Positions 11,838 through 22,667 of a DNA stretch of 64,000 nt are shown here, one piece after another (positions within the stretch are counted from its first letter, which is position 1; each line of letters opens with the position of its first letter). The stretch covers positions 868,001-932,000 of the forward strand of contig WTXD01000001.1 of the NCBI GenBank assembly GCA_022496205.1, in the 5' to 3' direction. The notes under the pieces are model-generated. The model saw only the letters and a list, made by a program, of their open reading frames with translations, did not search any database and was not told the DNA's origin. The translations under genes and the position numbers were made by a program. The DNA is from Gloeopeniophorella convolvens. Lineage: Eukaryota; Basidiomycota; Agaricomycetes; Russulales.

Positions 11838-14111
11838 ATGCACAGCGGACACGACTGGGCTACCGACAGCGAACAAGTGGTTGTCCCAGAGTCCGTGCAC
11901 AAGAGCCCTCCTCCCCTCGCCCCGTTCTACCTCGACGACGCGTTCGAAGACGTCGATGACGTCGATGCCTCATTCGAGTTCTCCTCAGCAGCCATCCGCG
12001 CAGAGCTAGCGCGGTCTGCATCTTCTCCTCATGAAGACGTATCGGGGAACGTCGACAAACCGCGTTTTGTTAGTGCTGCGGACAGTGCGGGAATAATACA
12101 TCAGGGGCCATCACCGTCAGTATGTGTCCCTGAAGCCCTTACTCCCATCTCACACTGCTGTAGGGATGTCTCAACCCCCTCGTTAGACGACGGCCAACTC
12201 GATGCCCAATTTGACTCCGTTTCTCTCTCTGGGAGCCCAGTCGATAGAATCTCCAAACATGGGTTACATCACGATGATACCTCCAGCGAGCACGAAGTTG
12301 CCACGGAGCGCCGCGACTATGGTCATAGCAAGGACGACAGTGTATCGAGTACTGGCTATCATGGGGTCTATATAGATGCCTCGGAATCTCATCCGGTCGC
12401 TGTGGAAGCACATTTGGAAACGCCACCCCCAACCCCTCCGCCTCGACTCTCGTCCGACGCCTCCACTTCGGACTCACGAGAGGCTTCTGCAACACCTCCT
12501 GAGCAGTACATCTCCCCGAAGGCAGTATCGTCACCTTCTCTTCCCATTCCTCCAACCCCTGCCTCATCCACAGCACCGGACCCTCCAAGGCCGTCGACTA
12601 GCTATAAAGTGCATAAGCCTACCAAGTCCTCAGGGCCGAGTACCTTCGAGAAGGTGGTCAGCAAGACACGGCCTTCATTCTTACCACCCAAGAGTAGAAC
12701 TGAAGACCAGAAGCACATGGCAGATTGGGAGAAAATGATGAAAAAGAGCAGAGCAGCGGGTATGTCTTACTGTCATCCAGCGGATATTCCAATTGACTTG
12801 CTTGCGTGAAGAGGAGAAGAGGCGGAAGGCTCTCCAAGAGCGCCGACTAGCAAGGGAACTCCGGGTTGAGCAATCACTGCATGTATGGGAAAAGGAGATT
12901 CTACCTGATTGGAAGGTGGTCCATCGCAACCCGGCTATGCGAAAGCTCTGGTGGGCTGGCATCCCGACCAAACTACGTGCAACAATGTGGGAGCGCGCTG
13001 TTGGCAATGCTCTGGCCTTATCCAAAGGTATGCGGGTGCCGTCTAATCAACATTTGGGTCAAGTTAACGGTCACCCCCCTCACCAGACACATATCGAATA
13101 TGTCTTGCACGAGCAAAGCGCTCCCTTGCAGCCGGCACCTTTCCGACAACTTCGCTCAGCCTCATTGAAGAAGATGTAGCGACCACACTACCGTCCATCC
13201 ACATTTTCCACCCGGATACAGGACCAATGTACGAAGACCTTAAAGAGATGTTGTACGCATGGATAGTCTCGCGCTCAGACGAAGGGTTGGGATACGTGAA
13301 TGGCACCGCGAAGATCGCCGCCATGATTCTCCTCAACATGCCAGCGGCACCCGGTTTCATTGTAATGAAAAATTTGTTGGAGCGACACTGCATGCGCTCT
13401 TTCTATGGTGGCCTGTCTACGAAGGATGATGTAAGTCCTCATACTGCCGCAACATTGAGCCCTGACTTACAGTTACCGTCTCCGTGTCCCAGGTCGAAGC
13501 TTACTATAGGTGAGACAGCGTCCCCCGGAGACGGCGTCCCATGGCTTGAACAAACTTTTGAGCAGAATATTCGATACTTTACTGGCAGATGGGATGCCGA
13601 AGAGTACGTCGTCCATCGACTCCTTTATCAAGCTTTACTCATCTTGCCCAGTTTATTTCAACTTCAAGCAGCACCAGATATCTCCCGCTGCATATCTCCC
13701 GGATTGGATCCTTCCTCTCTTTCTCGACCACCTCCCCTTTGAGGCCTGCGCGCGCGTGTGGGATGTCCTGCTGTTGGAGGGTGACTCATTCTTATATCGC
13801 GCGTCCCTGGCAATATTGGCTGTTTTGGAGCCGCGCTTGTTCTTCCCCGACAGGAAAGAACTCATTGAACTGTTAAGGTACGTTTGCAATCCCGGCACTT
13901 GCGTTAAAGTTCACCGACGGGAAATTACAGGGGCGAGAACAAAGCCGCGCTAGAGGTTGCCCGTAGAGATGGACGCCCTCCAAATGGGGGAAAATATGAA
14001 ATCTATGGTCTCGACGAGGAGACGCTGTGGGACAGGATCGACAGCATGAACGACTGGTGGAAAGAGAGCACGTGGACGCGGTTGTTGCAAAGGGAACTCC
14101 CGGACGTTTAA
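11838..14111 (+). CDS. TBC-domain (Rab-GAP fold) protein with altered catalytic fingers
   Basis: TBC proteins normally stimulate GTP hydrolysis by Rab GTPases. Seven exons: 11838-12759, 12812-13027, 13087-13430, 13493-13509 (17 nt), 13566-13603, 13652-13877, 13931-14111; 647 aa. Residues 1-300 are low-complexity, Ser/Pro-rich. After a basic coiled segment (EEKRRKALQERRLAREL) the TBC fold begins at KLWWAGIPTKLRATMWERAVGN and ends with FEACARVWDVLLLEGDSFLYR and ILAVLEPRLFF. It most resembles the TBC1D12/TBC1D14 group. The arginine-finger motif IxxDxxR reads IEEDVAT (Thr412) and the glutamine finger YxQ reads YVN (Asn451). An in-frame ATG at 11715 could add 41 residues; I prefer 11838 because it leaves room for a promoter. 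Confidence 0.9.
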
Positions 14112-14747
14112 CTATCATTGGGTTCTGTCATTCGTCTGTACTCTATCATGCATTCGCTCTGTCGATATTTATATCCCGTGTACTCTGAACCCATTCCTCA
14201 GGCTGCTACAGTGCTATGCTAGTAGCGCGTTGTGCGCACGTCGGGACTGTACGGGTGCCTTTGCGTGTTCCCCGGCTTGACCCGGCTTTACCGGACATAC
14301 TTGACAGCGACCAGGCCTAGATTTGTCTTGACTCCTGGTTCCATCAAGGTCGATCATTGAGGCTGGCCCTTTCAATCCTTAATCGGATCTTCAGAGGATG
14401 CGCGAACCGAGTGCGCACCTCATTCAGCGGGGCGTGTCCTGTGCCGATGCCAGCTGCCAGTGCCAGTTACTGCGGCAGAAGACAAGCTCCAGGCCTATCC
14501 AGCGCCGATCCGTTCGAGCTCAGCAGTGTCCAAGCTCAAGCCTAGGTCTGCCCCCGTCAAGTTGCGCTTGTATGGAATATCTGGGTCGCTCTGGATTCGC
14601 CTCTGCGGATGGCATCCTAGCTCCTCCTGGAAAGCTTGCTGTATAAAAGGTGGCCAGCGTCCGCACTGACAGGCTGCAGAGCATCACACCTTCACAATCT
14701 CGACAACAACTCAACACTTGTAAAGCAGCTTCTTCTTATATATCATC
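14112..14747. other. Intergenic region with promoter of the 53-aa gene
   Basis: About 640 bp. Apart from the TATA box at 14642-14649 I see no gene, repeat or RNA. The ORFs here lack splice sites and recognisable protein features. Confidence 0.5.
14642..14649 (+). promoter_or_regulatory. TATA box of the 53-aa gene
   Basis: TATAAAAG lies 106 bp upstream of the ATG at 14748, a usual distance for fungal core promoters. A consensus TATA suggests a regulated or highly expressed gene. Confidence 0.55.
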
Positions 14748-15027
14748 ATGTCTGGTATGGCCCTCGCTGTTGCAGCGCGCAGACCTGTATGTTCATTCCG
14801 CTTGATCACTTCGACCTTGTTCTGATCATCCTCGATTACCTTTGCAGGCGCTCCTACTATTTGCGACGCTCGAGACACTCGTCATTGGCACTGCGTGGTA
14901 CCGATACCGACCAAGGTGCGTAGTGACGCTTACGATTACGACTGCGGAGTCGCACTCATCGACAATGTACAGCGCATTGGTCGGGAAGCCCAAATCCCAC
15001 ATCCCGGCGGCCAAGTTCTTCGGATGA
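14748..15027 (+). CDS. Small single-pass membrane protein, 53 aa, three exons
   Basis: Not recognised. Exons 14748-14786, 14848-14915, 14973-15027 (162 nt). Both introns have good borders (GTATGT..TTTGCAG and GTGCGT..GTACAG) and lengths of 61 and 57 bp, and the frame closes exactly, which argues that this is a real gene although each exon is tiny. The protein begins MSGMALAVAARRP, has one hydrophobic helix ALLLFATLETLVIGTAW, then a basic stretch YRYRP and a C-terminal SALVGKPKSHIPAAKFFG. The outline (Ala/Arg-rich start, one helix) resembles small mitochondrial inner-membrane subunits, but that is inference. A TATA box and a pyrimidine-rich leader precede the start. Confidence 0.6.
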
Positions 15028-15142
15028 TAGGCCGCATCACATTTCCAGGAGTGGAAGAAGTTATAGAGCCCAGCAGCCCAGCATAATGTCATGAGTCCGT
15101 CTGTACAAGTATCTAACCGCGGGAGCAATAATACACACTTGC

Positions 15143-16304
15143 TCATCTTCCGTCAAGCTCGTCGGGCCCATCGTCTTCCTTATCTTCGTCTATATTGCTT
15201 TTCCAGAACTTGTACAGCTTGCGCCGGTTTGAGTCTCGCGTGTCCTGTTCACTCGCGACCGAGAACAGCTGCTTGAGAAGTGCTTGTCGGATCGAGGCGC
15301 TATCCGCTGTGGGTACGCTCAACACGCAGGAATTCTCCGCTACGAATGCCAGGCTGTTGCCCAGAACCCGTCGGCGTTTTTGGCTGGGAGGTTCGTCGGA
15401 ACGGGAAGGCGAGAAGCATTGCACTAAAGGCTCGAAAACGGTTGACATGACCCGCTCGAACGTGTGGTTGGACGGAGTCCGCGCGACAAATGTGAGGAAA
15501 GGTGCGACGAGTGTGTCAAGAGGCACGGCAGGCGGTCGTTCGTCTCCGGCTTCGGAGTCCCAGGTGAGTACCTTGTCTAATTCTTCAAGATATATGTCCG
15601 CCAGATGGTACCCGAGGCTGAGCGGAACTCGATTGTCGTCAGGGCTAGAATGGGAGCGTTAGCAAAATTCACACACGGGAAGGTCAAGACCATACCAGAG
15701 CGGGCCACCCCGTGCAGTCAAAATATCGTTACAAGCTTGGAATAGGGTCGAGTCCCAGTCGCTCGCATCAACAGCCGATATGATGCGTTGACAAAACGTC
15801 GAATGAGCATGTAGTATTTGTCCATTCTGACAAACTTCGTCAAGCTGAGGCGCAAATAGCTGAACAAGCTCACCTCAAGCGGTCGATCCCGTCCCATTCT
15901 CGCACAATTGTCCTCCAGAACCCTCCAAGAAATTTCAAAGAAGCTGAATCAGACTCAATGCTGAGGAGAATGTTTGCGAGCTCAGAGGCAAGGGCTTGTT
16001 GAACCAGGGGTTTGTCGGACATCCAAAAACCTTCGAACGGTCACAGAGAGCTTTACGTTTCATATCGACGTGGCTCACAGTAAAAGATTCCCTTCCATAG
16101 TTTGTCCATGTCATTATTGGAGAGTGGGGGGCGCTCCGCATCTGAAAGGAAAGCAGAGAGATTTTTGACCGCCTTGTCCCGCGTCTTTTTGTCTGAAGCG
16201 CGGCGCGAGTGAGCGGCGGGATCTTATGACATTCAAGTAGACTCGCCGGTCGATGCAAGAAACTTTCCAAGCGGTGGTGTTTGCGCAGTCGAAGTAGAAG
16301 CCAT
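15143..16304 (-). CDS. RRP1: Ribosomal RNA processing protein 1 (RRP1/Nop52), one apparent lost base
   Basis: Nucleolar factor for 27S pre-rRNA processing and 60S assembly. Exons: 16304-16247, 16192-16079, 16030-15874, 15826-15696, 15644-15143. The protein starts MASTSTAQTPPLGKFLAST, followed by the family pattern [56 protein letters not shown] split at most over introns, YHLADIYLEEL, and a C-terminal KRRR and acidic tail. Total length is 962 nt, one short of a multiple of three. The frame of NASYRLLM and the frame of DWDSTLFQACNDIL differ by one missing base near 15758-15768, with no room for an intron. The first intron (16246-16193) appears to use a GC donor (G/GCGAGT). Expected product about 320 aa. 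Confidence 0.85.
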
Positions 16305-16557
16305 GGGAGAGTCGGTGCTGATAGCCGTTCAATGAAAACGGGCTCCGGCAGCCCGTGCCCGCCTTTTCGTGCTGATAAGATAAGATCCTCGATCAATTTG
16401 GGCCCCCAAATGGATCGAAGCGGCGGCAACTCGCCTTCTTCCTTCGACAGCTCTGGACAGGACCTTGCAGAGACCCAAGCGACGCGACGTCGACATCAAA
16501 CGTTGTGTTTATCCCGACTTGCACTTAGTTTTCTCGAGTCACGTTGTCCTTGCAAAG
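16305..16557. promoter_or_regulatory. Shared divergent promoter region of RRP1 and HIU hydrolase
   Basis: The 253 bp between the two start codons must contain both promoters. No TATA consensus is visible, which is common for housekeeping genes. Confidence 0.5.
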
Positions 16558-17106
16558 ATGCCTTCTTCCCCTATCACTTGTCACGGTTGGCAGCTCCTTT
16601 TACATCTTCGCGTGCAATGCTCCATTTCCCCGTCTTAGTGCTCGATTCATCTACCGGGAAGCCCGCCGTTGGTGTGGGGTAACCTTGCAAGAGCAGCACC
16701 CCCCTCTATGGATGGTGGCCCGGAAGTGTGGGAACCATTAGCCAGAGGGTATATATACCGCTACCCTGGTGGTCCAACTTTAGACGAATTTATAATTGTT
16801 CTTCAGGGTGACAAATGCAGATGGACGCTGCCTGGATCTCATGACCCCAGCTGATCAACATACGGACCAGAAAGTCACTCTCAAGGCTGGTTTATACAAG
16901 ATTGCATTTGAGACCAAGGAGTACTTTGATAAAGCCGGAAAGGCCACCTTTTACCCTTGGGTCGAGGTGCGTGATATTGCAGACCGCGAGTTCATACCAA
17001 GATCGATAGTACACAGATACCTTTCGAGATCATCAATCCAGACGAACACTATCACGTCCCACTCCTCATCAGCCCATTTTCCTACACGACTTACAGGGGC
17101 AGTTGA
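16558..17106 (+). CDS. 5-hydroxyisourate hydrolase (transthyretin-like), frame breaks in homopolymers
   Basis: Second step of urate degradation: opens 5-hydroxyisourate to OHCU. Exons 16558-16585, 16639-16748, 16807-16966, 17017-17106. [12 protein letters not shown] carries the conserved N-terminal His; GVTNADGRC and the C-terminal YRGS (before the stop at 17104) are family signatures, and [13 protein letters not shown] holds the second catalytic His. Exon 2 passes through three frames: [13 protein letters not shown], then VTLQEQHPP, then [12 protein letters not shown]. Adding one G to the GGGG run at about 16676-16679 and one C to the C6 run at about 16699-16704 restores all three as one chain of about 129 aa. 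The alternative, a 55-bp intron with a GTGTGG donor, would delete a beta-strand, so I consider it less likely. Confidence 0.82.
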
Positions 17107-17368
17107 GGGGGAGCGGTCCACCGTGATACACATCCCAACATCCGATGTGCAGGTTTATATTAATGTGTCGTAACAAACCAGATAACAAATGCGTACTTCT
17201 ACAATGATCTATCACGGGCCCCGACCCGACTCCGTCATCATGCTCGTATCAGACACGCAGGAAAGATTATAGGGTGTGGTATGCGTCGTGCTTGATGGAA
17301 ATGAGCGCAAGCTGGGGATGACAATCTCAAAGTACTCCAGAAGGCTATACACAGCGTCTGTGGACGAG

Positions 17369-18167
17369 TTAGGCAAGCACGTTCGCATACTGAGTGCCCT
17401 TGATAAAGCCTCCCCGCATGGACTGCGACACGTTGCGCAGGAATTGCTCCCGATTTCGCCGGAGTTCCTCTGCTGCGTCTGGAGGTGATGCTCAGCGTTG
17501 GCGCGCAACCTCGTTCGGGGGTTACTTACCTTTATTCAGGGGATCGTCTGCGTTCGGTTCCAAAAACAAGTACTGCAGGCCGACCATGACGGAGTTCAGA
17601 TTCAGGACTGGTTTCCAGTCCTCCCGGAGAATATTCAGGCAGACGTTTCCATCCAAGTCCACGTTCGGGTGGTAAATCTAGTATGATCAGAGCCAAGTCG
17701 TTGACACGTTTATAAGTAGACGTACCTTCTGTGTGCATTTCACCTTTGGTGGCTCGTGGGGATAATTGGTGTTGATAACAAATGAAAATACGAACGAGCC
17801 GCCCTTGTACATGCCTGTACAGGGCCGTGAGCTGACACATGGGGTATGCGCCACATCAACGTGCCTTCGTCAGGAGTGATGGTAAGGGTGAAGTTGAGGA
17901 GGTCAGCGGGGTCGGGAAAGTGGGTCACCATCGTGGAGGGTAGATCAAGTTCGGTCAAGTCTGATACGCCATTGGTACGATCAGTGCTGTGGCTCGAGCA
18001 GAATGTGTGCGAGGCAGACCTTTCTGTACCCGGATCTGTGCAGCACTTGTCTTCGGCTTCTTCTTCGCGGCTGCCTCCTCGTTCTTCTTCATGCTCCAGA
18101 TCTGATTGGGGGTGTCGATCCGACAGACAGCCTAGCAGAGACAACACAGTGCACTTACTTTGATCAT
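17369..18167 (-). CDS. UBC12: NEDD8-conjugating enzyme E2 (UBC12)
   Basis: Transfers NEDD8/Rub1 to cullins. Exons 18167-18159, 18101-18020, 17960-17865, 17814-17726, 17677-17530, 17478-17369; 177 aa. The N terminus [19 protein letters not shown] is the UBC12-specific extension that binds the NEDD8 E1. The core contains [17 protein letters not shown] and the active-site [10 protein letters not shown] (Cys followed by LNIL), then [20 protein letters not shown]. The C terminus is [15 protein letters not shown]. The third intron (17864-17815) fits only with a GC donor (GAAG/GCACGT), which restores [12 protein letters not shown]. The first exon is 9 nt of coding sequence. Confidence 0.95.
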
Positions 18168-18349
18168 CGTATATTGCAGAGAGATCGAGTGCAAGGTGGG
18201 TCGGTGGTGTGTGTCAAGGGAGGTGCGCGTGCCCACGGCATATAAAGACTCGGTGCACGATGCTGCGTACGTAAGCAGCATCTACTTGCGAGTTGACTGG
18301 TGCATGTGCTACAGAGACAAAAGATGAACACAACTTGGACACAGCAACT
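18168..18349. promoter_or_regulatory. Divergent promoter region UBC12 / 2OG oxygenase, with TATA box
   Basis: 182 bp separate the two start codons. On the plus side TATAAAG at 18241-18247 lies about 103 bp before the oxygenase ATG at 18350; it points toward the oxygenase rather than UBC12. Confidence 0.5.
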
Positions 18350-19773
18350 ATGGCCGCTCCGATGCTCCCAATCATCGACCTCAACGTATTCAAGAACCAG
18401 CCTCAAGACTCCCCAGCGGTCGTCGCAGAGTGCAAGAAGGTGCGTGCCGTGTCTGAGGAACTCAAATCTACTGCGCTGACTCCCCGCTCGGTCCGGAAGG
18501 CTGCTGATGCTTTGATCACTTATGGCGCACTGTTGCTGCATGACGATCGCGTCTCTGAAGATGACAACGCCACATTCCTTGATCTCCTTGAGGACTACTT
18601 TGATCAGCCTGTCCTTGATCTACAAAAGGACGAGCGTCCCGAGCTGGGGTATCAGGTCGGCGTAACTCTCGAGAATACGGAGAAACCCAAGTGTGCGGTG
18701 GACGAGCCATGCCTCAGAGTCATCTCCCGTCTGGAGCCCGACCAGAGGCCATTGGACATCATGGGTCACCATCCTGACCCCAAATGTCGTTTCTTCTGGA
18801 GAATGGGCGAAGTGCCCCCCTACAAAACTCAATACCCTGGACTGAACGCGCCGAGTGTTGTGCCTCAGGCGGAGAGCCTGAGAGACAGGTGGGCCCCAGT
18901 CATGGACAAATGGGGCTCTGCGATGAAGTCGGCGTACGTGATAGCACTGGATGCCATAGCCTGCATGATGTGTGACCTATACTGACATGAAATCATCGCA
19001 GGGTTGAAGACCTCGCACAGATGGCTGCTCTTGGGTTAGGTTTGTCCCGGGAGACTTTCACAGACGCCGGGGATATGGGTAAGCTTCTCGTGCGCCTCGA
19101 GTCAGACTTCTTGACACCTTCTATAGGCCTCACCTTTTGGCTCCAACGGCCTCGGATCTTGTGAAATACGACAAGAAAGATACCATTCTTGCTGGTTTCC
19201 ACACCGATCTCAACTTCCTGACTATTCATGGTCGTTCGAGGTATCCGGGCCTTCACATCTGGGCACGGAATACCGGAAAGCGTATTCCCGTGCGCTTCCC
19301 ACCAACTGGTCGTTACTTGCTTGTCCAAGCTGGCAAGCAACTGGAGCATCTCAGCGGCGGTCTTATCAAGGCTGGCTATCACGAAGTCGTTGTAAACGAC
19401 TCTACTGTCGAGGTATTTGTCCTTGCCATACCTCTATCCCGCGCTCGCCCACACTAACTGCGAACTGGAAGACTATTCAACGACGAAGGACGGAGTTCCC
19501 TGATCGCCCCCTTATAAGGATCTCATCTACGTTCTTCTGGCACCTGTCCTCTGACTACGATCTCGCACCCATTCCGTCCCTGGCGAAGCGCGCTGTCGAT
19601 GCGAAGCTCCAAGGCGCCAACGTCGGAACTACCATAGATGACTCGGAAGACACTGCTTATGAACCCATGAAGGTTGGCCAGCAGGTCCAAAAGTGAGCCC
19701 ATAACAGGCATTCATATGATAGCAACTGACCTTCGTTGTCAGCGAACTGCGCCACATAGCTCTGATGGCTTGA
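18350..19773 (+). CDS. 2-oxoglutarate/Fe(II)-dependent oxygenase (isopenicillin N synthase-like fold)
   Basis: Oxidoreductase of unknown substrate. Exons 18350-18439, 18500-18933, 19002-19078, 19127-19412, 19472-19692, 19743-19773. The start MAAPMLPIIDLNVFKNQP is typical of the family's N-terminal domain (PxIDLxxF). The iron facial triad is visible: His225-Thr-Asp227 in AGFHTDLNFLTIHG and His273 in VQAGKQLEHLSGG. The first intron (18440-18499) is 60 bp and could be retained in frame, but removal gives the better ECKKAADALITYGAL. Across the third intron the frame is off by one: DAGDMG leads to PHLLAPTASDL only if one base (for example a G in the GGG at 19077-19079) is added. The expected product is about 379 aa. 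An earlier in-frame ATG at 18293 overlaps the TATA spacing and is less likely. Confidence 0.85.
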
Positions 19774-19993
19774 CGATCAACATATCTGTCGTTGCCACAG
19801 CAGTCACATGTAATGATTCATGTTTACAGGGGAATGTAATGTTATGTACGGATGCAGTGCGGTCAATGCGATTGAAGTTGAATCCATCGTGGTGCAGTAA
19901 GTAATAAGTATAGGGAATATTGTGTCAGTCATCTACAAGGCTTAAGAGTGCGAGGCTGAATTTTATCAGTACAACATCCACATAGCTCTTCTC

Positions 19994-22364
19994 TCAAAGG
20001 TCACTCTTGCCGGCTGCAGCTTCGAATGTACGAAGAACGCTTTGAAGTTTGGCAGTCATTTCGTCCCACTCTGCGTCAGGGTCAGAGAGGGCAGTGATGG
20101 CGCCGCCCGCGCCGATAGTCCATTCCTCGAACTCTAGGTCAGAGGAATCAGTAGGTTCGTTGTGAGAGGGTTCGTCATATTTGAAGCAGCTCCGGATGAC
20201 GACGGACCAATCGCCTCCACCGCCGGCATCCCAATATCCGAAGACTCCGGAATAGATGCTGCGATCGTTGTCCTCAAGCGTCTGTAGAATTTCCACGCTA
20301 CGCTTCTTGGGTGCTCCGGTCATGCTCCCTGTGGCTGATGGTCAATCTCTGTCTTCCCCGCAGCGTAGAGAGGATTGCTCACCTGGCGGCAGGCTCTTCC
20401 TCAACACCTCCCAGCCAAGCTCGTATTCGTCGCCGCTTTCAGAACCAGAAGCTGCGCCTTCGATTACACTGACCAGCTGCCAAACAGTCTCGTACTCCTC
20501 CACACGGCAGAACTGCTTTACCGAGACGTCTTCTCCGACGACGCCGTGAAGATCATGGCGGATGAGGTCCACGATCATCAGATTCTCCGCAACTTCCTTC
20601 TTGCTGCCAGCCAGTAGCTCCTCGGCAACTGTTCGAGTAATCCCAGGAGCCTTCCGCACCGTGCCTTTGATCGGACGCAATTGACACCGGGAATATGGAG
20701 GTCTGGAGTATGATAAGAACCGTTCGGGAGATGAGGACAGAAGTGTTGAAGGTTGCAGGCGAATATATCCGGAATGAGGAGCTGGGTTGTTCTTGCGGAG
20801 TAGCTTGTAGAGGTCCCAGGATGAGCTTGTGAGCCTCGGTCGAAGTTGGACCGTCACGTTGGTGTGAGCCGTAAGGCAGAGCTCGTAGGAGTCTCCGGAT
20901 GCTAGATAGTCCTTGGCAGCTAATATGCGGGACTTGTACAGAGACTCGTCAGGCAGGTGGATGGTCGGAGGTCGGGAGAAAAGCGGGGGAAGGTCGTGAG
21001 GCGACACATTAGAGGGCGATGGAGTAGCTATGGTCAAACGGTTGGCTACTTCACATAACCATGAGCCGTCATTAGCTTTGAGGGACTGAATATAAACACG
21101 GTCGAAGTGTCTGTCTACGACGACGCTCCGCTCAACGAAGACGAGGTTGAGGTCAGGATGACGCCGTTGGGAGGTGCCTTTGCGGAATGGAAGGGGCACT
21201 TGCAGCGACTCTAGCCCAAGCTCATAGCCAATGTAGCCAATCAGGCCGCCCCAGAACGGTGTGCCCGAAGGGCCGTCGGTTGCCCTTCGTGACCGCATGA
21301 AAGATGTCAACCATGACCAGACATCCATGGAGCCGAGTTGCTCCAGCCAACGTTCTGGGCCTCGCGACAGGCGGATATACTTGTCGCCCAAGGTGTAAGT
21401 TAACTTGGTTGAATCGCTATCGACGCAGCCGATGATGGAGAATCGTCCCGGTTGAGCGGCAGATTCCAACAGCACGAATGGCGAGGACTCGTCTTGAGCA
21501 CCAAGGAGGTCGCATATGTGCACAACAGGCACACCGGGGATGTGCAAGACGGATGCTGTCACTTTGATGGCCACATCGTCCTGCGAGGGCGAGAGGGTGG
21601 AGGAACTGGGTTGGGGCCATGACGGTCCGACCATCGCGAGTGCTTCGTTTGACCATGGCTGTGGTACTCGTCCATGATACGCGTACCAGCTTTTTGCCAA
21701 CCTCCAGAAATTCTGTAGTACCTGAAGGCCGCCTTCTGATGTGCGTACAGATTCTGGATGGTACTGGACAGCCCAGAATGGTCGCGTCCGATGTTTGACA
21801 GCCATCACGACCTGCCCGTTCTCAAATCCGTCATCCGCCCATGCCAGGGGTTCGAGATTGCCATCATCCTGCAGGACCACGTGCAGGGAGTGATACCGCA
21901 CCGCGTACGTCTCCCCGATGCCCTTGAACAGGCCAGTGCCATCATGGTGTATCTGGGATATCTGGCCATGCTTCACGACGTTCAGCCGCTTGAGGCGGGC
22001 GCCGAACTCGATGGAGAGGCTCTGAAGCCCAAGACAGACTCCAAATACTGGGATAAGTTCATGTTCATGGAGAGTCCAGAGTCTCGAGACGACGCCAATA
22101 TCCGCAGGTACATCGGGGGATCCGGGGCCTGGACCAACGATGACAGCGGCAAACTGGGGAAGGATGGACGACAATTCTTGAATAGAGAGCTGGTCATTCC
22201 GGATGATATATATGTGCGCGTCAGGTATTGCTTTCCGGCATAGTGCAGCAAGACTTGTGAAGGTTGTATTGGTAAGAAGTCGTAGGGGAGGCCGTCAAGA
22301 CTCACTTATGAGTGAAGGAATCGTAGGAGTCGATGAGAAGGACTCGGGGACAGGATAAGGACAT
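19994..22364 (-). CDS. ABZ1: Bifunctional aminodeoxychorismate synthase (PABA synthase, PabA-PabB fusion)
   Basis: Makes 4-amino-4-deoxychorismate from chorismate and glutamine for folate synthesis. Exons 22364-22306, 22253-20383, 20328-19994; 2265 nt, 754 aa. The glutamine amidotransferase half begins CPRVLLIDSYDSFTHN, then VIVGPGPGSPD, the nucleophile loop FGVCLGLQS and VQYHPESVRTSEGG. After a linker the chorismate-binding half shows FWGGLIGYIGYELG, PERFLSY, RPIKGTVRK, MIVDLIRHDL and, over the last intron, SLPPGSMTGAPKKRSVEIL and SGVFGYWD. Both halves are intact. It is head-to-head with TTI1 and tail-to-tail with the 2OG oxygenase. Confidence 0.95.
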
Positions 22365-22667
22365 GCTTGAAAGAATCAACGATAGGCTTGCATAGAGGAG
22401 ATGTGAATAAATTATGTGTATGACACGAGAGTACTTAGAGGGGAAAAACTGAGTCAGAGAGACATGAAGAAGTGAAAGTGGAATGCGGCTGCCTCAGCCG
22501 AAAGCCGGATTGGCGGCCGTGCCGCTGGGATACATGGCCCGCTATGTCATATCTCCCCGGGATCTCTCCCGGGATCTGATCTTTGGTCAGACAGGAACCA
22601 CGGCTCGCGCCAGCCTTGGTAGTTCTGGCACTAGCAGCCCTTGCGTGGTTCTCGGCGTCCAGTCTCA
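22365..22667. promoter_or_regulatory. Divergent promoter region of PABA synthase and TTI1
   Basis: 303 bp between the two start codons. GC-rich, contains a CCCGGGATCTCTCCCGGGATC direct duplication at about 22557-22577 (the unit CCCGGGATCT is repeated). No TATA consensus. Confidence 0.45.

Noticed and set aside
16676..16731. 55-bp intron in HIU hydrolase instead of frame breaks
   Set aside because: Weak donor, no branch-point-like sequence, and it would delete a core strand of the transthyretin fold.
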